NCBI GenBank assembly: GCA_021405315.1
Contig: QWIH01000027.1
Span: 1 to 47,268, forward strand
Direction of reading: 5' to 3'
Origin: Leptolyngbya sp. PLA1
Lineage (GTDB): Bacteria; Planctomycetota; Phycisphaerae; Phycisphaerales; UBA1924
Length of the DNA: 47,268 bases
Shown here: one piece after another, positions 41,635 through 47,268 of the stretch
Numbering within the stretch: position 1 is the first letter of the stretch
How the letters are laid out: each line of letters begins with the position of its first letter
Translations under genes and position numbers: made by a program
Notes under the pieces: generated by a model
The model's database searches: none
What the model was told of the DNA's origin: nothing
Seen by the model: the letters and a program-made list of their open reading frames with translations, nothing else

Positions 41635-42833
41635 CCGACCAGACAGCCCCGAGTCAGCGCCGCAGCGTCCCGAGCGGCGGCATGTTCGCCCGGGTCGTGA
41701 CACCCGGGGCGTTCCTTGCGGCCAGTTGGACCTGGTGCATCGGGATGTTCCTCCCCATCCTGCTGGCACGCGACTTTGGCCCCTGGGCGTACCTCGTGTT
41801 CGCGCTGCCCAACTGCGTGGGCGCCGGCGTGATGGGACGGGTGATCTCGAGGCACGGGGCCTCAAACGTCCTCGCGGCGCACAAGAGCGCAAACCTGACT
41901 TTTGGTGTGGTGACGATGGCGTTTCAGTGGTTCTTCCTCATCTGGCTCCTTGCGGATTCGCCACGCGAGCACATGTTGAGGCTGATTCCGGCGACCATCA
42001 TCGGCATGCTCCTCGCAACGTGGTGGAGGAGCGGACGCTTCCCGGGGGGCCTGGGTGGCGTCGCCGCGGTGGTGATTTCGCTCGCCCTCGGGGCGGCGTG
42101 GCTCATCCGTGGAGATGTTCCCGGCGTTGCCCCGCCCGCTCCGCTGAGGCCCTTGCCCGAGCTGCTGCCCCTCGCAGGCGTGTGTGCGCTCGGATTCCTG
42201 CTGTGTCCGTACCTGGACCGGACGTTCCTCCAGACCGCGGATGCTTGCGGACCCGAGGCGTCCCCCGCGGCGTTCGTCGTCGGGTTCCTTGCGATCTTCC
42301 CCCTGCTCATCCTCATCACGCACCTCGCGTGGCCAAGCCTTGGCGTTCAGGCCGGGCCCCTGGGGCCATCGCTCTACCCAGCCCTGCTGTCGCTCCACGT
42401 CGCGATGCAACTGGGGTTCACCATCGCGGCCCATGACCGCTCCATCCCCGACCAGCCCGCCCGGAGCCCGGTGCCATCGCTTCAGGGCGGGATCGCGTTT
42501 CTGATCGGTGCGGCGCTCGCGGGGGCGGCGGGCTTCCTGCCCCTTGGCCTCCACGGGCTCGAATCACACGAGGTCGTCTATCGCGGCTTCATGGCCTTCT
42601 ACGGGCTCATCTTCCCCGCCTACGTCTGGTGCTGCATGGTCCCCGGGGGCTGGGCGTGTGCCCCGACGCGTCGGCGCCTTCTCGCGTGCGCCGCGGCGGT
42701 GGTGCTCGCTGCTCCATTCTTCTACCTGGGGATGATGATGCGCGAGACGTGGTGGCTCTTCCCCGGCGTCAGCATGGTGCTTGCGGCCCGGTGGCTCGCA
42801 CCGGCGGCGGAACCAGACAAGGCCGGCGCCTGA
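41631..42833 (+). CDS. Polytopic membrane protein of unknown function
   Basis: A 400-residue integral membrane protein with about ten to twelve hydrophobic segments spread along the chain (for example SWTWCIGMFLPILLA, FLAIFPLLILITHLAW and VVLAAPFFYLGMMMR). The short N-terminus is polar, and the segment GPWAYLVFALPNCVGAGVMG resembles the first helices of sodium:solute symporter-fold proteins, but it lacks the other signatures, so I do not assign it. It is coupled by a four-base overlap to the hotdog-fold gene upstream. It converges with queG; nine bases separate the stops. Confidence 0.7.
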   Translation: MTDQTAPSQRRSVPSGGMFARVVTPGAFLAASWTWCIGMFLPILLARDFGPWAYLVFALPNCVGAGVMGRVISRHGASNVLAAHKSANLTFGVVTMAFQWFFLIWLLADSPREHMLRLIPATIIGMLLATWWRSGRFPGGLGGVAAVVISLALGAAWLIRGDVPGVAPPAPLRPLPELLPLAGVCALGFLLCPYLDRTFLQTADACGPEASPAAFVVGFLAIFPLLILITHLAWPSLGVQAGPLGPSLYPALLSLHVAMQLGFTIAAHDRSIPDQPARSPVPSLQGGIAFLIGAALAGAAGFLPLGLHGLESHEVVYRGFMAFYGLIFPAYVWCCMVPGGWACAPTRRRLLACAAAVVLAAPFFYLGMMMRETWWLFPGVSMVLAARWLAPAAEPDKAGA

Positions 42834-42842
42834 TGTCCGGCT

Positions 42843-43979
42843 CTACGCAGGTCTGATGTCGTCACTCGGCCCGTCCAAGCTGCGGAGAACCTGGACCGCC
42901 GTTGCACGCACCAAGTCGGATTCGGTCTCGTCCGCGGCGAGCCGCCGAAGGCGAGCGAGGAGTTCGGTGCCCGTGCCCGCCCGGATGGCGTTCCCAGCCG
43001 CGATGATGGCGTTGCGCTTCATCATGCCGAGTGTTGCACGCTTCATGGCGCTGGTCGAGAAGGCCCGCTCCCGATCGGCCCCGCTCCAATCCAGCACAGC
43101 CGCCAGAGGCAGGGCCGTGGTGCGGGGTGCATACGCCGCGTGAGGTGCGGCGCGGTCGTCCTGGCTGGCGTGGGCGCCTCCGGGCCTGGGTGAGTTGTGC
43201 GGGCAGACCTCCTGGCACACGTCGCAGCCGAAGAGCCAGTCGCCCATCCCGGCGTGAAGGCTGGGGTCGATGAGAGATCGGTGCTCGATGGTGAGGTAGG
43301 AGATGCACCGCCTTGCGTCGACGCTGTAGGGCGTGATCGCGCCGGTGGGGCACGCGTCGATGCAACGGGTGCACGTACCGCAGGCGTCCGCGATCGGGGC
43401 GGGGGCGTCCGAGGCGCTCAGCGCTGTGAGCTCGAGGTTTGTGGCGACGGCCCCCAGCAGGAACCAACTCCCGAGCTTCGGGTGAATCACCATGGTGTTC
43501 TTGGCCTGCCAGCCGAGCCCTGCTCCCACCGCGAGTTCACGCTCCGGCACCGGCGCGGTGTCCACGCACGTGCGGAAGTCCGAGCCCGGGTATGCGACTC
43601 GCAGCGCGTCCGCGATTCGATGCAGCCGGCGCTTCATCACGTCGTGGTAGTTTCGGCCGCGGGCGTAGCGTGCGATGCGGCCCAACGGCTTCTCGTCGCC
43701 CCCGTCGGCGGCGGGTGAGTGCATGCCCCTCGTCGCATACAGGTCTGCGACCACGATGAACGCCCGGGTTCCCTGCATGATCCCGGCAGGAGAGGCGCGG
43801 AGCGCCGCGTCAGATTCGAGGTAGACCATCTCGCCGTGCTTCCCCGCGGCGAGCCAGGCCCGCAGGTGGGCGGCCCATCGGCTGGGCTGCGCGGGCACGA
43901 TGCCCGCGAGCGCGAACCCGCCGGCCAGGCATCGGCTCACGATGTCGCGAGAACGCTGGGTGGCGGGTTCCTGCGTCAC
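42843..43979 (-). CDS. queG: Epoxyqueuosine reductase
   Basis: Cobalamin- and Fe-S-dependent enzyme that reduces epoxyqueuosine to queuosine in tRNA. The protein has RYARGRNYHDVMKRRL, the segment CVDTAPVPERELAVGAGLGW with the catalytic Asp, then two [4Fe-4S] motifs CGTCTRCIDACPTGAI and CDVCQEVCPHN, and a HEAT-like helical C-terminus. The open frame reaches back to an ATG at 44018, but GTG 43979 overlaps the stop of the upstream acetyltransferase as GTGA, a classic coupling arrangement, and gives a normal 378 residues. The other queuosine genes are not in the window. Confidence 0.93.
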   Translation of the reverse strand: MTQEPATQRSRDIVSRCLAGGFALAGIVPAQPSRWAAHLRAWLAAGKHGEMVYLESDAALRASPAGIMQGTRAFIVVADLYATRGMHSPAADGGDEKPLGRIARYARGRNYHDVMKRRLHRIADALRVAYPGSDFRTCVDTAPVPERELAVGAGLGWQAKNTMVIHPKLGSWFLLGAVATNLELTALSASDAPAPIADACGTCTRCIDACPTGAITPYSVDARRCISYLTIEHRSLIDPSLHAGMGDWLFGCDVCQEVCPHNSPRPGGAHASQDDRAAPHAAYAPRTTALPLAAVLDWSGADRERAFSTSAMKRATLGMMKRNAIIAAGNAIRAGTGTELLARLRRLAADETESDLVRATAVQVLRSLDGPSDDIRPA

Positions 43980-44632
43980 GCCCGTGAGGTCCCAGATTCT
44001 GAAGTGCGGTGTGCCCACTCCTCTGCGAGCACTTCCCAGCCCAGGGTGTCCGACCAGCCGTGGCCATCAATCCAGCGGTCGCGCGTCGCGTGCATGTGGC
44101 GCCGAAGGCCGAGGCGTGTGGGTACGGCACAGCTCGCGGTGTTGAGGACGCTCGCGAACAGGTGTACCCGGCGCCATCCGAACCCGCCGTCTGCCTGCGG
44201 GGTGAAGCCCCAGGACAGGCAAGCGCGCAGAGCCTTGGTGCACCAGCCGCGCCCCCGTGCATCGGCGCGAAGCCAGTAGCCGGTTTCTGAGTTGTGGCAC
44301 TCTCGCGAGATCCTGTTGAAGCCCGTCCCACCGAGCAGGGCGCCGTCGGTCCGGTTGAAGATGCCCAGGACGCACGCCCAGGCATCCCCGGCGCTCTCCT
44401 GGCAGAGGGACGCGAGAGTCTGGATGGCCTCGGCGGAAGCGTCCACGGATCGGTGCTGACTCAGCGCCCAGGGCAGCCACGGGTGGAGGGAATCCCGCGA
44501 GGCGTCCACCGCGCGGAAGAGATCCGCCGCATCGCCCCTCTCGAATGGCCTGAGCAAGACCCCGTCCTGCGACCACGAGGGGCGGAGGCGGGTTGGATGA
44601 GCCCAGACCGGGGGCGGGGTGGGTGAGATCAT
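43976..44632 (-). CDS. GNAT family N-acetyltransferase, RimJ/RimL-like
   Basis: A 218-residue acetyltransferase. It shows the RimJ/RimL pattern: LLRPFERGDAADLFRAVD at the start, the internal strand LLGGTGFNRI, ETGYWLRADARGRGWCTKAL with the acetyl-CoA-binding R-x-x-G-x-C/A, and RVHLFASVLNTASCAVPTRLG as the C-terminal motif. RimJ/RimL relatives acetylate ribosomal proteins or small amines; the substrate here is unknown. It forms a two-gene operon with queG (GTGA overlap). It is divergent from the ThiF-like gene; the 63-base gap holds both promoters. Confidence 0.85.
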   Translation of the reverse strand: MISPTPPPVWAHPTRLRPSWSQDGVLLRPFERGDAADLFRAVDASRDSLHPWLPWALSQHRSVDASAEAIQTLASLCQESAGDAWACVLGIFNRTDGALLGGTGFNRISRECHNSETGYWLRADARGRGWCTKALRACLSWGFTPQADGGFGWRRVHLFASVLNTASCAVPTRLGLRRHMHATRDRWIDGHGWSDTLGWEVLAEEWAHRTSESGTSRA

Positions 44633-44682
44633 GGTGAATCGTCAGCGCGCCGGACGGGCCAAGCCACCACCGGCTCCGTGCG

Positions 44683-44688
44683 AACAAT
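44683..44688 (+). promoter_or_regulatory. Possible -10 element (AACAAT) of the thiF-like gene
   Basis: AACAAT ends seven bases before ATG 44696, which supports this start over GTG 44678. Confidence 0.35.
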
Positions 44689-44695
44689 GCCGGCA

Positions 44696-45754
44696 ATGAC
44701 CACGCCAGGACACCAGACCCCGCCAGCGCCCGGCTCGGACCGGTTCTCGAGGCAGATGAGACTGCCGGAGATCGGGGCCGGAGGCCAGGCGAGGCTCGCA
44801 GCCGCCGAGGTGGTGGTCGTCGGGTGCGGGGCACTGGGATGCACATCATCGGACCTTCTCGCCCGCGCCGGCATAGGACGGATGACGCTCATCGACCGCG
44901 ACCAGGTGGAGTGGAGCAACCTGCACCGACAGTCTCTCTTCTCGGAGGCCGATGCGCGGGCGGGGACTCCGAAGGCGCTCGCGGCTCGTGAGCGGCTGCT
45001 TGCGGCCAACTCCTCCGTGGAGGTGGAGGCGGTCGTCGCTGACCTGCGGGCCATGAATGTGCCCGCGCTTGTTCCGGCGCGCGCCGCGGTCGTGGTCGAC
45101 GCGACCGACAACTTCGAGACGCGGTACCTCCTCAACGACCTGTGCGTGAAGCGGGGGCTCCCCCTGGTGTATGGCGGCGTGATCGGCGTTCGGGGCATGC
45201 AGGCCACATTCGCGCCCGGAGGGCCGTGCCTGCGGTGTGTTTTTCCCGAGCCCCCTGTTCCCGGATCGCAGGCGACATGCGAGTCGGCGGGTGTGCTCGG
45301 TCCAGCGGTGAGCGTGGTCGGGGCCATGCAGGCAGCCGCGACGATTCGGTTGGTCATCGAAGGGACCGCACCGCGCGAACTGCACGAGTGGGACGTGTGG
45401 CGGGGAACCAGCCGGGCGCTCGCGCTGGGGGATGCCCGGGCCGACTGTCCGACGTGCGCTGTCCGACGCTTTGAGTTCCTCGACGCCCCGCGCGGCGAGG
45501 ATGCGGCCCGCGTGTGCGGGAGTGACGCGGTGCAGGTCTGGCCGACGCCGGAGGCGAGGGTCGATCTGCGAGCGCTCGCGGAGCGGCTCTCGCCTCACGC
45601 CGCCGTCGAGGTGGGCGCTGTCATGGTGCGGGCGGCCATCCGGGATCGTCCCGGCGTGACGCTCACGGTGTTTGCTGATTCACGGGCGATCGTCCGTGGC
45701 GCGGGCGGCATCGAAGCTGCCCGGAGCCTCTACGCGAGGTTCGTAGGGTGCTGA
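44696..45754 (+). CDS. ThiF/MoeB/HesA family E1-like adenylyltransferase
   Basis: An ATP-dependent enzyme that adenylates the C-terminus of a ubiquitin-like sulfur carrier such as ThiS or MoaD. The 352-residue product begins DRFSRQMRLPEIG, has the nucleotide loop VVGCGALGCTSSDLLARAGI, LIDRDQVEWSNLHRQSLF, the lysine/arginine-bearing GTPKALAARERL, VVDATDNFETRYLLND, and two zinc cysteine pairs (CLRC and CPTC). After the second pair, a C-terminal domain of about 85 residues replaces the rhodanese domain found in some relatives; I do not recognise it. No carrier protein gene is adjacent. Confidence 0.88.
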   Translation: MTTPGHQTPPAPGSDRFSRQMRLPEIGAGGQARLAAAEVVVVGCGALGCTSSDLLARAGIGRMTLIDRDQVEWSNLHRQSLFSEADARAGTPKALAARERLLAANSSVEVEAVVADLRAMNVPALVPARAAVVVDATDNFETRYLLNDLCVKRGLPLVYGGVIGVRGMQATFAPGGPCLRCVFPEPPVPGSQATCESAGVLGPAVSVVGAMQAAATIRLVIEGTAPRELHEWDVWRGTSRALALGDARADCPTCAVRRFEFLDAPRGEDAARVCGSDAVQVWPTPEARVDLRALAERLSPHAAVEVGAVMVRAAIRDRPGVTLTVFADSRAIVRGAGGIEAARSLYARFVGC

Positions 45755-45764
45755 CCGGGTGCAC

Positions 45765-45770
45765 TACCAT
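45765..45770 (+). promoter_or_regulatory. -10 element (TACCAT) of the mqnD-like gene
   Basis: TACCAT ends five bases before GTG 45776. Confidence 0.45.
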
Positions 45771-45775
45771 GCCCC

Positions 45776-46729
45776 GTGACCAAGACGACGCTCACTCTGG
45801 CCCACTCGGGCGACCCGGATGACGCCTTCATGTGGTGGCCCCTCACGGGCAAGGTGGATCCGGACGGCGTGCCACTCCCGGGCGAGGAGAATGCGCCGCG
45901 GCTCACGCATCCACGCTTCTCCTTCAGCGCCGTGCCGGGCGATATTGCGCAGTTCAACCGGTTGGCGGCGGGCGCGGCACCGTACGACATCACGGCGCTA
46001 TCGGTTCGGGCGTTCGCCGGCGTGACCGACCGGTATGTGATGACCTCCTGCGGTTCGTCGTTCGGGGAGGGCTACGGGCCGAAGGTTGTGTGCCGGGAGG
46101 ACTCGCCGCTGCGGACCCCGGCGGACCTGTGTGCATCCGGCTGCCTCATCGCGGTGCCCGGGCACCAGACCAGCGCGTTCATGACGCTGGCCCTGCTCCT
46201 GAAGGCCAGCGCCGAGAGCGCGAAGCAGCGGTGCCCTGAAGTCGCGTTTGATGGGGTGATTCCGGAGGTCGTCGCCGGTCGGGTGGGGGCGGGGCTTGTG
46301 ATCCACGAGGGTCAGATCACGTACGCCCAGGCGGGGTTGAGGCAGGTGGTCGATCTCGGGGCGTGGTGGCGTCGGACTCGTCTGTTACCGCTGCCCCTGG
46401 GCATCAACGCCGTGAAGGCGGATCTCGACGCTCGCTTCGGGTCGGGGACGCTCGCGGAGGTTGCGGCCCTTCTCCGGGCGTCGCTCGCGTACGCACTGGC
46501 GCACCGTGAAGAGTCGACCGCCTATACCGTTGCGTTCGCGCGCCGGAACGCGGCCCGAAGTGGGACGTCGGAGCCCACCCCGGAGGGGCTGGCCCGGTAC
46601 CTTGACATGTACGTGACCGGGCTCACGGTGGACCTCGGAGCGGTCGGTCGGCGGGCCATCGAGCGGTTTCTTTCTGAGGGTGCCCGTGCCGGGCTGTGTC
46701 CCCCCGTGAGCGTGCTGCGGGTCGTGTGA
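45776..46729 (+). CDS. mqnD: MqnA/MqnD family menaquinone biosynthesis protein, probably MqnD
   Basis: MqnD converts cyclic de-hypoxanthine futalosine to 1,4-dihydroxy-6-naphthoate in the futalosine route to menaquinone. The 317-residue protein has the opening LAHSGDPDDAFMWWPLTGKV (the GDPDDAF pattern of this family), SCGSSFGEGYGPKVVCRED, the short IAVPGHQTSAFMTLALLL hinge and GLVIHEGQITYAQAGL, which is diagnostic. The fold is that of periplasmic binding proteins but there is no signal peptide, so it is cytoplasmic. GTG 45776 is set by the -10 spacing. mqnA, mqnB and mqnC are not in the window. Confidence 0.87.
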   Translation: MTKTTLTLAHSGDPDDAFMWWPLTGKVDPDGVPLPGEENAPRLTHPRFSFSAVPGDIAQFNRLAAGAAPYDITALSVRAFAGVTDRYVMTSCGSSFGEGYGPKVVCREDSPLRTPADLCASGCLIAVPGHQTSAFMTLALLLKASAESAKQRCPEVAFDGVIPEVVAGRVGAGLVIHEGQITYAQAGLRQVVDLGAWWRRTRLLPLPLGINAVKADLDARFGSGTLAEVAALLRASLAYALAHREESTAYTVAFARRNAARSGTSEPTPEGLARYLDMYVTGLTVDLGAVGRRAIERFLSEGARAGLCPPVSVLRVV

Positions 46730-46765
46730 CGCCCGGCGCCGCCGAGGTCCGCGAGTCCGGCGACG

Positions 46766-46771
46766 TACACT
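46766..46771 (+). promoter_or_regulatory. -10 element (TACACT) of the FAH-family gene
   Basis: TACACT ends six bases before ATG 46778. Confidence 0.5.
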
Positions 46772-46777
46772 CCGCCC

Positions 46778-47268
46778 ATGAACCTCGTGAAGACTCCGAC
46801 CGGCGCGGGCGTGCAGACGCCCCAGGGCGTGCTGGCCATCCCCGCGATCATGGGCATCGGCATGAACTACGCCGCACACGCCCGCGAGCAGGGAAAGGGC
46901 GTGCCCGAGAGGCCGGTGGTGTTCACCAAGAACCCGTTCGCCGCGATCCTCGACGGCGAGGACATCGTCGTTCCTAAGGTGTGCCAGGACAGGCCGCAGG
47001 TGGACTTCGAGGCTGAGCTTGGCGTCATCATCGGGAGGCGCCCCGGTGGCGGGCTGGTGCGCGATGTGCCCCTCGCGGAGGCGCTCCGCTGTGTGCTGGG
47101 CTACGTCGCGGCCAACGATGTGTCCGCACGGTGGTGGCAGAAGGACGGGTCGGGGGGCCAGTTCTGCAGGGGCAAGGGCTTTGATACTTTCTGCCCCATC
47201 GGCCCCCGCGTGGTCCCCGCCTCGGAGATTCCCGACCCGCAGACGCTCGGCCTTCGGTGCCGGGTGGA
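46778..47268 (+). CDS. Fumarylacetoacetate hydrolase family protein, partial
   Basis: The first 163 codons are present; the gene runs off the window. It shows GIGMNYAAHAREQGK, PVVFTKNPFAAILDGEDIVV, the metal ligands in VDFEAELGVIIGR and the aspartate in GYVAANDVSARWWQ, followed by CRGKGFDTFCPIGP. These mark the FAH/2-keto-4-pentenoate hydratase superfamily, which cleaves C-C bonds of beta-diketo acids or decarboxylates and hydrates keto acids. The specific substrate is not determinable. It is separated from mqnD by 48 bases and has its own -10 element. Confidence 0.9.
   Translation, partial: MNLVKTPTGAGVQTPQGVLAIPAIMGIGMNYAAHAREQGKGVPERPVVFTKNPFAAILDGEDIVVPKVCQDRPQVDFEAELGVIIGRRPGGGLVRDVPLAEALRCVLGYVAANDVSARWWQKDGSGGQFCRGKGFDTFCPIGPRVVPASEIPDPQTLGLRCRV

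Noticed and set aside
43980..44018. ATG 44018 as the start of queG
   Set aside because: It would overlap the acetyltransferase gene by 43 bases and add residues outside the family; GTG 43979 in the GTGA overlap is more natural.

Overview
The window is strongly GC-rich, densely packed bacterial chromosome. It most likely comes from a planctomycete of the class Phycisphaerae. The pointers are a secreted protein ending in a paired DxNxDGxxDxxD calcium-loop dockerin of the kind common in Phycisphaerales (27466-29682), a PEP-CTERM-like exported protein, a prepilin-type protein with an FTLMELLVV start, an oversized SecA with lineage-type insertions, and a futalosine-pathway menaquinone gene. Assignment to this lineage is inferred from protein style, not from a marker-gene search. 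There are 42 supportable genes, two of them cut by the window ends. No tRNA, rRNA, insertion sequence, prophage or CRISPR array was seen, and no gene-free stretch exceeds 300 bases.

Layout. 1-2864: a NatA/NatB-type ABC exporter pair (the permease has an apparent frameshift) and two uncharacterised divergent genes. 2927-6282: panC, gcvT and a class V aminotransferase/cysteine desulfurase. 6291-11464: phoU facing away from eno, then a three-gene proton-translocating transhydrogenase (pntA, pntAB, pntB). 11621-15234: an AstA/AstD pair and endonuclease IV. 15251-19996: a DacB-type penicillin-binding protein, an unknown, a stand-alone receiver protein and aspS. 20042-27335: a dicarboxylate symporter, an SDR, an orphan solute-binding protein, pyruvate kinase, a TPR lipoprotein and a PsuG-like glycosidase. 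27466-31442: secreted dockerin and PEP-CTERM-like proteins, an orphan ribonucleotide reductase C-terminal domain and a small membrane protein. 31627-37051: secA, a prepilin-like protein and a DinB-fold protein. 37053-39891: a DPM1-like GT2 coupled to a GT-C/TPR membrane protein, a possible protein-glycosylation module. 39919-47268: MBL hydrolase, hotdog protein, membrane protein, queG plus an acetyltransferase, a ThiF-type E1 enzyme, MqnD-like and the start of a fumarylacetoacetate-hydrolase family gene.

How it works together. Most of the content is core metabolism and cell-envelope biology. The clearest new signal is architectural. About twenty first genes of transcription units, on both strands, carry a TAnnnT-like -10 hexamer ending only 5-8 bases before the start codon (often GTG) and have no Shine-Dalgarno sequence, which implies leaderless mRNAs. 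In three places the stop codon of the preceding gene is built into that hexamer. Genes with longer leaders instead have a purine-rich ribosome-binding site, and several of these leaders contain a perfect hairpin next to the start. The best candidate for an undescribed functional system is the GT2 plus TMTC-like GT-C/TPR pair.
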